From Erythrobacter aurantius (GTDB lineage Bacteria; Pseudomonadota; Alphaproteobacteria; Sphingomonadales; Sphingomonadaceae): DNA of 64,000 bases. Below the pieces are notes generated by a model. The model did not search any database and was not told the origin of the DNA. It saw only the letters and a program-made list of their open reading frames with translations. A program made the position numbers and the translations under genes. The stretch is from NCBI RefSeq assembly GCF_023823125.1, contig NZ_CP090949.1:124001-188000 (forward strand). Reading direction: 5' to 3'. How positions within the stretch are numbered: the first letter of the stretch is position 1; each line of letters starts with the position of its first letter. Shown here in pieces: positions 27,192 through 35,521 of the stretch.

Positions 27192-28226
27192 ATGGCTTCC
27201 CCGAACCGACCGACCCTTCTCAAACGTTTCGCAACTGCTTTTGCAGCTTTCGCGGCGCTGCTGTCTTTGCCTGCGGCAGCACAGACCAACGAGCTTCAAT
27301 CCAGCTTTGACGACGCGTTCGGCACCGAAATGCGCGAGCCGCAGAGTTTCGAGGCGATCTATTCGAGCGGCTTTGAACAGCGCATCGCGGAACTCGCCGA
27401 TGGGGCTCAGGGGCGAATTGGCGTGGCGGCGCGCGATCTCGCTACTGGCGAGCAAATCATGGTGCTGGGCGATCAATTGTTCCCGATGGCATCGACCAGC
27501 AAGATTGCGGTGGCGGCAACCTATCTCGAAATGGTCGAGCAGGGCCGCTATTCGCTGACTTCGGAATTCCCCCTGCTGATCCCGATCCGTTCGGCCAAGT
27601 TCTCATCACCCGCCGCTCCGGTGCGCGAAGGGCAGTACATGCCCGCGATCGACCTGATCGAGATCATGATCACCCGTTCGAGCAACCCTGCAACCGACGC
27701 GTTGCTCGCAGCTGTCGGCGGGCCGGAAAAGGTCAACGACTGGATGCGGCGGCAGGGTATCGAAGAGTTCTCGATCGACCGCGACATTGCAACGCTGGTG
27801 CGCGATGATGGCGAGTATGATCCTGCGAGTTGGATCGATCCCCGTGATGCCGCAACTCCGCGTGCGATGGTGAAGCTGCTCGAAGGGCTCTATCGCGGTG
27901 CTTTCCTTTCGGATCAGAGCCGCCAGGTGCTGCTTGGCGCGATGAGCCGCACGGTCACCGGCCAACGCCGGATCGTGGCACACATGCCCGATGAAGCCCG
28001 TGTGAGCCACAAGACAGGATCGCTCAACAACACTTCCAGCGATGTCGGGATCATCGAAACACCCGATGACCGCGCGATTGCAGTGGCAATTTACGTAACC
28101 GGGCAAGGATCGCGTTCGGCACGTGAGGCGCGGATCGCGGCGATCGCCCGCGCGCTTTACGACGGCTTCAACGTCAGGGCGCGTCAGAACCGGAACTGGA
28201 CCAGCGCTGACCGCACCGGCGGCTGA
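27192..28226 (+). CDS. Class A beta-lactamase-like serine hydrolase lacking the Glu166 site
   Basis: A 344-residue exported protein (signal peptide cleaved near AAAQ at residue 31) with the penicillin-recognising fold. The catalytic S101-T-S-K104, the S163-S-N165 motif (SDN in TEM) and K274-T-G276 are present. In the omega loop, TEM reads LDR-WEPELN; here the same position reads IDR followed by D-I-A-T-L-V, so the deacylating Glu166 is Ile199 and Asn170 is Val203. The protein may therefore bind beta-lactams slowly, or hydrolyse other esters or peptides. I used the ATG at 27192; a TTG at 27174 in the same frame is the alternative. Confidence 0.75.
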   Translation: MASPNRPTLLKRFATAFAAFAALLSLPAAAQTNELQSSFDDAFGTEMREPQSFEAIYSSGFEQRIAELADGAQGRIGVAARDLATGEQIMVLGDQLFPMASTSKIAVAATYLEMVEQGRYSLTSEFPLLIPIRSAKFSSPAAPVREGQYMPAIDLIEIMITRSSNPATDALLAAVGGPEKVNDWMRRQGIEEFSIDRDIATLVRDDGEYDPASWIDPRDAATPRAMVKLLEGLYRGAFLSDQSRQVLLGAMSRTVTGQRRIVAHMPDEARVSHKTGSLNNTSSDVGIIETPDDRAIAVAIYVTGQGSRSAREARIAAIARALYDGFNVRARQNRNWTSADRTGG

Positions 28227-28264
28227 ACGGCTGCATTCCGAGCCAGGAAAAAGGCCGGGCAAAG

Positions 28265-28297
28265 AAAAAGGCGGCGCCTCGCGGCACCGCCTTTTCT
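28265..28297. terminator. Bidirectional terminator
   Basis: AAAAAGGCGGCGCC, loop TCGC, GGCACCGCCTTTTCTT. Sits between convergent genes and has A/T runs on both sides, so it can stop both transcripts. Confidence 0.8.
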
Positions 28298-28332
28298 TTA
28301 GTCAAAGCCGGATGGCGATGACGGAGAGCGAA

Positions 28333-28611
28333 TTACTCGCCTTCCACCATGGCTTCAGCTTCAGCAGCAGCAGCTTCAGCGGCGTCGCCAGCAGCTTCTG
28401 CACCAGCTTCAACAGCTTCTGCGCCTTCAGCAGCAGCGCCTTCAACGGCTTCTGCGCCTTCTTCAGCGGTCGCGGTCGCGTCTTCGGCGATCGACTCAGC
28501 GTCGGCAGCCATTGCGTCACCGGTTTCAGCAACGGAATCAGCGGTTTCACCGCAAGCAGCGAGGCCCAGAGCCGAGGTGGCGATTGCAGCAGCAAGAACG
28601 ATCTTACGCAT
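28333..28611 (-). CDS. Small Ala/Glu-rich lipoprotein
   Basis: A 92-residue protein with lipoprotein signal and lipobox GLAAC (Cys20). The mature part is almost entirely Ala, Glu, Asp and Gly with repeated A-E-A patterns and no aromatic residues, predicted to form one long acidic helix. The ATG at 28611 is preceded by AAGGA. Small acidic lipoproteins of this kind occur in sphingomonads; function is unknown. It may be a spacer or sorting protein at the envelope. The gene lies upstream of polA, divergent from it, with about 270 bases between the starts. Confidence 0.65.
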   Translation of the reverse strand: MRKIVLAAAIATSALGLAACGETADSVAETGDAMAADAESIAEDATATAEEGAEAVEGAAAEGAEAVEAGAEAAGDAAEAAAAEAEAMVEGE

Positions 28612-28879
28612 AATATGAAATCCTTGTTCAGCGAGTGATTGGCGCGTGGTCCGATGATCCGGACGCACACCAAAGTCGGCTTCTGACCCCCGACTTCACC
28701 GCCCCAAATAATGGCGAGATTATGGCATTGCAAGCGAAATAAGGCAGGACGACACATTTTTGCCATGTTTTCGCCCCTTTTCAGAAGGGGCTCAGGGTAG
28801 GCTGAACGGCTGCAACAATGTCCGGGTGAGCGCATTAAAGCGGCTTACGTGCCTGTGCAACCGATGCTAGCACCCGCCC

Positions 28880-31714
28880 ATGTCAAGCGAGCACAAGCAT
28901 CTCTATCTCGTCGATGGATCGTCCTACATTTTCCGCGCCTATCATCGGCTTCCCCCGCTGACTAATCCGGAGGGGACGCCGGTGGGAGCTGTCTATGGCT
29001 ACACCACCATGCTGTGGAAGCTGGCGACCGATCTCGACGAGGCTGACGGACCGACTCACCTCGCGGTGATTCTCGACAAGGATTCGAAGAGCTTCCGCAA
29101 CGAGATTTACCCCGAATACAAGGCCAACCGGCCCGAACCGCCCGAGGACCTGCGCCCGCAATTCCCGCTGATCCGCGACGCGACTCGCGCATTCAGCCTG
29201 CCGTGCATCGAGCAATCGGGCCTTGAGGCTGACGATCTGATTGCATCCTATGCACGCGCCGCGCAACGTCAGGGATGGGATGTCACCATCGTATCGTCCG
29301 ACAAGGACCTGATGCAGCTTGTCGGAGAGGTAAACGGCGCGCGTATCGACATGCTCGATACGATGAAGTCACAGCGCATCTACATTGACGAGGTGCAGGA
29401 GAAGTTCGGGGTCACACCCGATCTGGTCGGCGATGTTCTCGCGCTGATGGGTGACAGCGTCGACAATATTCCCGGCATTTACGGCATCGGCCCCAAGACC
29501 GCGTCGAAACTGATTGCCGAACACGGTTCGCTGACGGCCGCGCTCGATCAGGCTCCGGAGATGAAACCTTCGAAGCTGAAGGAGCGGCTGATCGAAGGGC
29601 GCGAGGATGCCGAGATGAGTCGTGTGCTCGTGGCGCTCAAGGAAGATTGCGACCTGCCGGAACCGCTGGATGATTTCCTGCTGGACGGGGTGCCGCCCGA
29701 ACCGCTCGCGCAATTCCTGCAACAGCACGGCTTCACCTCGCTGCTCAAGCGGCTCGGCGCCGGAGCGGGATCCCCCGAACGCGCAAACAATCTCAATCCG
29801 GCAAAGGCGGATAAGGAAGGGGATGCCGGCACGCCCGAGGGCAATCGCCAGCCGCTTCCCGAAATGCCCAAGGTCGATCGCACTGCCTATGAAACGGTGC
29901 AGACGCTCGAACGGCTGGAACATTGGGTTGCCCGGGCGCAGGCCGCCCGACTGGTGGCAGTCGACACCGAAACCACCTCGCTGGACGCGATCCAGGCGGA
30001 CCTTGTCGGTGTCAGCCTCGCGCTTGGCCCCAACGATGCCTGCTACATCCCGCTAGCCCATGGCGGGTCGGACATGTTCGCGGAGAAGCCCGATCAGGTT
30101 CCGATGGATCAGGCCATCGCCACGCTCAAGCCGATGCTGGAGGATGACAGCGTCACCAAGGTTTTCCAGAACGGCAAATACGATCTCAACGTTCTGGCAC
30201 GGGTCGGGATTGCGGTGTCTCCGATCGAAGACACGATGGTCATCAGCTTCGATCTCGACGCAGGCCGGGGTGACGGCATGGGCGGCGGTCATGGTATGGA
30301 CGAATTGTCCGAGCGCCACCTGCTGCACACTCCGCTGGCGTTCAAGGACGTTTGCGGAACCGGCAAGAAGGCGATTCCCTTTGGCGAGGTCCCGCTTAAC
30401 CGGGCGACTGAGTACGCAGCCGAAGACGCTGATGTCACCCTTCGCCTCTATCGCCACCTGAAACCGCGTCTGGCGACCGAGGGCGGCAGCAAAATCTACG
30501 AACGGGTCGACCGGCCGTTGATCCCTGTCGTTGCGCGGATGGAGCGCGAAGGGATCAAGGTTGATCGTGCAAGGCTGGCCAAGCTGTCTGAGGAATTCGC
30601 CACCGAGACGGCCAAGCTCGAAGGCGAGATCCACGAGATCGCCGGCCAGCAATTCGCAGTCGGATCGCCCAAGCAACTGGGCGAAGTGCTGTTCGAACAA
30701 ATGGGCCTCAAAGGCGGGAAGAAGGGCAAGAGCGGCGCCTATTCGACCGATCATTCGGTGCTGGAGAAGCTGGCGGCAGAAGGCGCGCCAATCGCCAATA
30801 AAGTGCTCGAATGGCGCCATCTGTCGAAGCTGAAATCGACCTATACCGATGCCCTGCAAGCGCAGATCAACCCAGAAACCGGCCGCGTCCACACCAGCTA
30901 TTCGCTGGTCGGCGCGCAGACCGGGCGACTGTCGTCGACCGATCCGAACCTTCAGAACATTCCGATCCGAACCCCTATCGGCCGCCAGATCCGCGAAGCC
31001 TTCGTGCCGGAGGAAGGCAGCGTTTTGCTCGCCGCCGACTACAGCCAGATCGAGCTGAGGCTCGCTGCACACATGGCGGATGTCGATACGCTCAAACAGG
31101 CTTTCGCCAATGGGGAGGACATTCACGCACGCACCGCGACGGAGATGTTCGGCGAAGTCACCCGCGACACCCGCGCGCGGGCAAAGACGATCAACTTCGC
31201 AATTCTCTACGGCATTTCGCGGTGGGGTCTTGCAGGACGGCTCGAGGTCGAACCCGACGAAGCGCAGGAGATGATCGACACCTACTTCCAGCGCTTTCCG
31301 GGCATTCAGCGTTACATCCACGAAACGCTCGAAACGGTGCGGGCGCGGGGATATTCGGAGACGTTGTTCGGGCGCAAGACGTGGTTCCCGCGGATCAAAT
31401 CGTCCAATCAGGCCGAACGCCAAGGTTCCGAACGCGCCGCGATCAACGCGCCGATACAGGGCACCAGCGCCGACATCATCAAGCGTGCAATGGCACGGAT
31501 GCTCCCGGCGTTGCGCGATGCGGGCCTGCCCGACGTGAAGATGCTGTTGCAGGTGCACGACGAACTGGTGTTCGAACTGCCCAAAGGCGACGTGGCCAAG
31601 GCTTCCCCCGTCATTGAACGAGTCATGTCGGAGGCCGCGCTGCCTGCAGTCGACATCAGCGTGCCACTGGCGGTGGATATCGGGACGGGCGCAAGCTGGG
31701 ACGCGGCGCATTGA
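28880..31714 (+). CDS. polA: DNA polymerase I
   Basis: A 944-residue repair and lagging-strand polymerase with all three activities. The 5'-3' nuclease domain is residues 1-290 (LYLVDGSSYIFRAYHR at the start). The 3'-5' exonuclease has the DTETTSLD motif near residue 362. The polymerase has motif A (ADYSQIELRLAAH, near 717), motif B with RAKTINFAILYG, and motif C (LLQVHDELVFELP, near 892). All proofreading and polymerase aspartates I can locate are present. The gene is preceded by a roughly 270-base gap. The following small membrane gene overlaps its stop codon by one base. Confidence 0.98.
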   Translation: MSSEHKHLYLVDGSSYIFRAYHRLPPLTNPEGTPVGAVYGYTTMLWKLATDLDEADGPTHLAVILDKDSKSFRNEIYPEYKANRPEPPEDLRPQFPLIRDATRAFSLPCIEQSGLEADDLIASYARAAQRQGWDVTIVSSDKDLMQLVGEVNGARIDMLDTMKSQRIYIDEVQEKFGVTPDLVGDVLALMGDSVDNIPGIYGIGPKTASKLIAEHGSLTAALDQAPEMKPSKLKERLIEGREDAEMSRVLVALKEDCDLPEPLDDFLLDGVPPEPLAQFLQQHGFTSLLKRLGAGAGSPERANNLNPAKADKEGDAGTPEGNRQPLPEMPKVDRTAYETVQTLERLEHWVARAQAARLVAVDTETTSLDAIQADLVGVSLALGPNDACYIPLAHGGSDMFAEKPDQVPMDQAIATLKPMLEDDSVTKVFQNGKYDLNVLARVGIAVSPIEDTMVISFDLDAGRGDGMGGGHGMDELSERHLLHTPLAFKDVCGTGKKAIPFGEVPLNRATEYAAEDADVTLRLYRHLKPRLATEGGSKIYERVDRPLIPVVARMEREGIKVDRARLAKLSEEFATETAKLEGEIHEIAGQQFAVGSPKQLGEVLFEQMGLKGGKKGKSGAYSTDHSVLEKLAAEGAPIANKVLEWRHLSKLKSTYTDALQAQINPETGRVHTSYSLVGAQTGRLSSTDPNLQNIPIRTPIGRQIREAFVPEEGSVLLAADYSQIELRLAAHMADVDTLKQAFANGEDIHARTATEMFGEVTRDTRARAKTINFAILYGISRWGLAGRLEVEPDEAQEMIDTYFQRFPGIQRYIHETLETVRARGYSETLFGRKTWFPRIKSSNQAERQGSERAAINAPIQGTSADIIKRAMARMLPALRDAGLPDVKMLLQVHDELVFELPKGDVAKASPVIERVMSEAALPAVDISVPLAVDIGTGASWDAAH

Positions 31715-31941
31715 TGCCATGGCTGATGCGCACGATCAGTGCTTTTTGCCTGATCGGCGCGTTGATCTGTGGCGGCATTTGGAACGCCAGGCGCGGGCTG
31801 CCCTACAATGAAGATGGCCGATTTCTCGATCTCGCCACAGCCGTCGTCATCCACGAACAAAGCGTGATGATCTACGCAGGGTTCGCCCTGCTTTTCACAG
31901 TGCTGGCCGCCATGGCCCTCTACGCCGCGAGCAGGCTGTAG
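31714..31941 (+). CDS. Small two-helix membrane protein coupled to polA
   Basis: A 75-residue protein that starts inside the polA stop codon (TGATG). Two membrane helices are predicted, at about residues 7-23 and 49-72. The linker contains YNEDGRFLDLATAVVIHEQSV. I do not recognise the family. Translational coupling to polA suggests low-level co-expression rather than shared function. It ends three bases before the convergent CDC48-like gene. Confidence 0.55.
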   Translation: MPWLMRTISAFCLIGALICGGIWNARRGLPYNEDGRFLDLATAVVIHEQSVMIYAGFALLFTVLAAMALYAASRL

Positions 31942-31944
31942 GGT

Positions 31945-34266
31945 TCAATCCTTCTCCGGTTCGCCGTGCTTCTTTGCTCGGGCTGGTTCCAGGTGCTCAG
32001 GCGAGAAAAACCCGATCGGGTTCACCTCTGCCGCGCGCTTCTTCAGCTCGCCGCGCATCTTGCGATATTCGGCTTCCATTTGCGCGGTAACGGTAGCGCG
32101 GCTGTCTTTCAGGGCTTCCACGAAATCCTGCATCGCCACTTCGCTCACCTCGCCGCCGAGTCGGCGCAGCGCGCCAAGCCCGGCACGGCGCACGACATCT
32201 TCGAGATCGGCACCGGTGAAGCGTTCGGTCTGCGTGGCCACTTCGGCCAGATCGACATCGCTGTCGAGCGGCATGTTGCGGGTGTGAATCCCAAGAATGT
32301 GCTCGCGGCCCGCCTTGTCAGGGGTGCCGACATAGACAAGCTCGTCAAACCGGCCCGGGCGCAGCAAGGCGGGATCGACCAGCGCCGGGCGATTGGTTGC
32401 CCCCACCACGATCACCGATTGCAGCTCCTCCAGCCCGTCCATTTCGGCAAGGATGGTGTTGACGACACGGCCCGTGACTTGCGGCTCGCCCTGCCCCGAA
32501 CCGCGTGCGGGAACGAGGCTGTCGATCTCGTCGATGAAGATGACGCAAGGCGCGACGGCACGCGCGCGGGCGAACAGCTTGGCAATCTGCTGCTCGCTCT
32601 CGCCATACCATTTGGAGAGCAGATCGGAGCTTTTCATCGAGATGAAGTTAGCCTCCGCTTCCTTTGCCACCGCCTTTGCCAGAAGGGTCTTGCCTGTTCC
32701 CGGCGGGCCATAGAGCAGGAACCCCTTGGCCGGGCGGATACCAAGCCGCCGGAACGCTTCCGGGTTCTTGAGCGGGAGTTCGATCCCTTCCTTCAGCTTG
32801 TCGATGGCATCGCCGACACCGCCGATATTGTCCCAGCCGACGTTCGGCACCTGCACCATGACTTCGCGCATGGCCGATGGCTGGACGCGTTTCAGCGCGC
32901 TCAGGAAATCATCGCGGGTGACGCAGAGGTCATCCAGCACGTCTTGCGGTATGGTGCGTTCATCGAGGTCGAGCCGCGGCATGATCCGGCGCACGGCGTC
33001 AATCGCGGCCTCTCGCGTCAGCGCCGCAATGTCCGCTCCGACAAAGCCATGCGTGACCCGCGCAAGCTCGCTCAGATCGACCTTGTCTTCCAGAGGCATG
33101 CCGCGGGTGTGGATCGACAGGATTTCGCGGCGACCACCTTGGTCGGGCACACCGATCACGATTTCGCGGTCAAACCGGCCTGGACGGCGCAGAGCCTCGT
33201 CAATCGCATCCGGACGGTTGGTTGCAGCGATCACCACAAGATTGGCGCGGGATTCGATCCCGTCCATCAGGGTAAGTAGTTGCGCAACCAGACGTTTTTC
33301 GGCCTCCCCGGGCACCTGTGTCCGCTTGGGCGCAATCGAATCGATTTCGTCGATGAAGATGATCGCGGGGGCGGCGCGGGTCGCCTCTTCGAACACTTCG
33401 CGCAGCCGCTTTTCGCTTTCACCATAGCCGGAGCCCATGATTTCCGGCCCGTTGATGGTGAAGAATTCGGCATCGCTCTCGTTGGCAACAGCCTGTGCCA
33501 GCCGGGTCTTGCCCGTTCCCGGCGGGCCATGCAGCAGCACCCCCTTGGGCGGATCGACACCGAGACGGGTGAAGAGTTCGGGATAGCGCAGCGGCAGTTC
33601 CACCATCTCGCGCAAGGCCCGGATCGTGTCCTCCATCCCGCCGACGTCATCGTAATTGACGACGGCGCGAGCATCGCGCGGCTCTTCGAATTCGGTGCGC
33701 AGTTCGACTTCGGTGTTGTCGTCAATGTGGACGATACCCTTGGGGCTGGTGGAGTGCACCGAAAGGCGGATCTGCGTTAGCGCGTAGGCTGGGGCGCGCA
33801 GCAGCTGGCGGACATCGGGCGGCATGTTCTGCACCGGTTGCTGTCCTGTGGTCGCCACCAGATCGCCCGCGACGAGCGGCTTGCGGAAGAAGTTGCGCTT
33901 CAATGCCTGCGTCGGACCCTGCAGTCGCATCTCACGCTGCGCCGGAGCGAACACCACGCGGGTTGCGGGGCGCGATTCGGCAACGCTGATTTCGACATGT
34001 TCGCCCGATCCGGCTTCGGCATTGCCGCGTTGAAGCCCGTCGAGCCGGACGACATCCAGCGTGTCGTCTTCCTGATAGGCAGCCATGGCGATTGCGGCGG
34101 TGGTGCGCTTCCCCTTGATCTCGACCACGTCGCCTTCGGTAATGCCCAGCTTCTGGAACGCCGATCGAGGCATACGGGCAATACCCTGGCCTGATTCTTC
34201 CTGCCGGGCGGGGGCGACTTGCAGGCGCGCAGTGCGGCTCGGGGCGGCAGCGTCGACATCGGCCAT
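31945..34266 (-). CDS. CDC48/p97-type double AAA ATPase
   Basis: A 773-residue protein with the domain order of eukaryotic and archaeal CDC48: a double-psi barrel N domain (about residues 12-95), a second N subdomain (about 110-190), then two AAA domains. D1 has Walker A GPPGTGKT near residue 247 and Walker B IIFIDEID near 303. D2 has Walker A near 520 and Walker B VIFIDEID near 577. The family unfolds ubiquitin- or otherwise tagged proteins in eukaryotes. Bacterial members are less well understood and are likely protein unfoldases. The tail lacks the proteasome-docking HbYX end. No protease gene is adjacent. Confidence 0.88.
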   Translation of the reverse strand: MADVDAAAPSRTARLQVAPARQEESGQGIARMPRSAFQKLGITEGDVVEIKGKRTTAAIAMAAYQEDDTLDVVRLDGLQRGNAEAGSGEHVEISVAESRPATRVVFAPAQREMRLQGPTQALKRNFFRKPLVAGDLVATTGQQPVQNMPPDVRQLLRAPAYALTQIRLSVHSTSPKGIVHIDDNTEVELRTEFEEPRDARAVVNYDDVGGMEDTIRALREMVELPLRYPELFTRLGVDPPKGVLLHGPPGTGKTRLAQAVANESDAEFFTINGPEIMGSGYGESEKRLREVFEEATRAAPAIIFIDEIDSIAPKRTQVPGEAEKRLVAQLLTLMDGIESRANLVVIAATNRPDAIDEALRRPGRFDREIVIGVPDQGGRREILSIHTRGMPLEDKVDLSELARVTHGFVGADIAALTREAAIDAVRRIMPRLDLDERTIPQDVLDDLCVTRDDFLSALKRVQPSAMREVMVQVPNVGWDNIGGVGDAIDKLKEGIELPLKNPEAFRRLGIRPAKGFLLYGPPGTGKTLLAKAVAKEAEANFISMKSSDLLSKWYGESEQQIAKLFARARAVAPCVIFIDEIDSLVPARGSGQGEPQVTGRVVNTILAEMDGLEELQSVIVVGATNRPALVDPALLRPGRFDELVYVGTPDKAGREHILGIHTRNMPLDSDVDLAEVATQTERFTGADLEDVVRRAGLGALRRLGGEVSEVAMQDFVEALKDSRATVTAQMEAEYRKMRGELKKRAAEVNPIGFFSPEHLEPARAKKHGEPEKD

Positions 34267-34399
34267 TTTCGGATCCTTTGCGCGTGAACTTCGTGAAAAC
34301 GTTGACGCGATCTAGCTAAGGTCCGGAATTCCTGATTGCAAATGCCCTCAATCCGCATGGACGGGCATCGCGGTCGCGAATGCCGTTTGCGAAGGGCAG

Positions 34400-34458
34400 A
34401 AAAAAGCCCGGCACAAAGGCCGGGCTTGAAAGTTTGGGAGAGGATGCCTGAAAGGCAC
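34400..34458 (-). ncRNA. Predicted small RNA with CU-rich loop, about 59 nt
   Basis: On the minus strand, a -35 TTGCAC (34487-34492) and a -10 CATATC (34464-34469) with a 17-base spacer precede a start near 34458. The transcript would contain a small hairpin TGCC/GGCA, an unpaired CU-rich segment (ATCCTCTCCCAAACTTTCA), then a perfect 9-bp terminator stem (34404-34412 with 34419-34427) and a T run ending at 34400. No reading frame of this piece looks coding. CU-rich single-stranded segments of this kind act by pairing with ribosome-binding sites in several alphaproteobacterial RNAs. This is a prediction without experimental support here. Confidence 0.5.
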
Positions 34459-34513
34459 GGTCTGATATGATCAGATCGAAAGTTTTGTGCAAGTGCGAAA
34501 GCCGCATTATAAA

Positions 34514-34642
34514 TTGCATGAAATGCAACATGGGTCGCAAAATCTTTCAGTTTTATGTCGTGCATTGCACATTTGTCAGCCCAATCTTTAATCATTTGCC
34601 TACTTTGTAGGCATTTTGGTGGTCTTGGATTTTGCACTGCAA
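34514..34642. promoter_or_regulatory. Three TTGCA-type palindromes before scoA
   Basis: TTGCAT-GAA-ATGCAA (34514-34528), GTGCA-T-TGCAC (34560-34570) and TTGCA-C-TGCAA (34632-34642). All are exact inverted repeats sharing TGCA half-sites, within 130 bases. TGC-rich palindromes are bound by PhaR-type regulators of polyhydroxybutyrate metabolism in several alphaproteobacteria. The link to this operon is inference. Confidence 0.4.
34597..34617 (+). other. Perfect hairpin followed by four T residues
   Basis: TGCCTAC, loop TTT, GTAGGCA, then TTTT. It looks like a weak plus-strand terminator, but no plus-strand gene ends upstream of it. It may end a short transcript or belong to the control region. 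Confidence 0.35.
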
Positions 34643-34686
34643 CAGGATGGCAGGGTCTTCACGAATATACGCAAGGTCGTGACAGC

Positions 34687-34718
34687 GCGGCTTTGAGGGA
34701 CTAATCAGCCCTAGCCGC
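34687..34718 (+). other. Stem-loop in the scoA leader
   Basis: GCGGCT with AGCCGC, and inside it AGGG with CCCT, give a ten-pair stem with one three-base bulge and a nine-base loop. It lies 80 bases before scoA. Possible leader element; nothing more can be said. Confidence 0.3.
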
Positions 34719-34798
34719 CGCACCTTTCAGGGTGTCCGGGGCGATGCGTCTTCCGCGACGCAGAAACGAGACAAGATTGCGAGGATCGCACCCCTAAG

Positions 34799-35521
34799 AT
34801 GTCAAAGATTTATCCGGATGCCGCCGCCGCTCTCGAAGGCGTAATCGCCAACGACATGCTGATCGCCGCTGGAGGCTTTGGCCTTTGCGGCATTCCCGAA
34901 CGCCTGCTTGATGCCATTCGCGACAGCGGCGTCACAGGCCTGACTTTCGCCAGCAACAATGCCGGGATCGACAACGAAGGGATCGGCAAGCTGCTGCGCA
35001 CGCGGCAGGTCAAGAAGATGATCTCATCCTATGTCGGCGAGAACAAGGAATTCGAGCGCCAGTTCCTTTCCGGCGAACTCGAAGTCGAATTCTGCCCGCA
35101 AGGCACCTTGGCAGAGCGTATGCGCGCAGGCGGAGCGGGGATACCGGGCTTCTACACCAAGACCGGCGTCGGAACGCAGGTTGCCGAAGGCAAGGAACAC
35201 AAGGAATTCCCCGATCAGGACGGCGTCATGTCGACCTATATTCTGGAGCGCGGAATCTTTGCCGATCTGTCGATCGTGAAGGCATGGAAAGCCGACGAAA
35301 CCGGCAACCTGATTTTCCGCAAGACCGCGCGCAATTTCAACCAGCCAGCCGCCACTTGCGGCAAGGTATGCATCGCCGAGGTCGAGGAAATTGTGCCCGC
35401 CGGGGCATTGAACCCCGACGAAGTGCATTTGCCCGGCGTGTTCGTGAACCGTCTGGTTCTGGGCGCGCCCTATGACAAGAAGATCGAATTCCGCACGGTG
35501 CGTGAACGGGAGGAAGCATGA
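34799..35521 (+). CDS. scoA: Succinyl-CoA:3-ketoacid CoA transferase, alpha subunit
   Basis: Together with scoB it moves CoA from succinyl-CoA to acetoacetate, the entry step for ketone bodies and for acetoacetate released from polyhydroxybutyrate. The 240-residue subunit shows the GGFGLCGIPE motif near residue 25, the SNNAGIDNEGIG block near residue 52 and the GVGT stretch before residue 125. Length fits the family. The next gene, a lipoprotein, starts inside its stop codon (ATGA overlap), and scoB comes after that. The palindromes upstream suggest regulation linked to storage-polymer use, which is inference. Confidence 0.93.
   Translation: MSKIYPDAAAALEGVIANDMLIAAGGFGLCGIPERLLDAIRDSGVTGLTFASNNAGIDNEGIGKLLRTRQVKKMISSYVGENKEFERQFLSGELEVEFCPQGTLAERMRAGGAGIPGFYTKTGVGTQVAEGKEHKEFPDQDGVMSTYILERGIFADLSIVKAWKADETGNLIFRKTARNFNQPAATCGKVCIAEVEEIVPAGALNPDEVHLPGVFVNRLVLGAPYDKKIEFRTVREREEA

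Noticed and set aside
34316..34540. 74-residue minus-strand frame covering the proposed small RNA
   Set aside because: The frame translates the terminator stem and reads into the region before the CDC48 gene. No ribosome-binding site and no sensible product.
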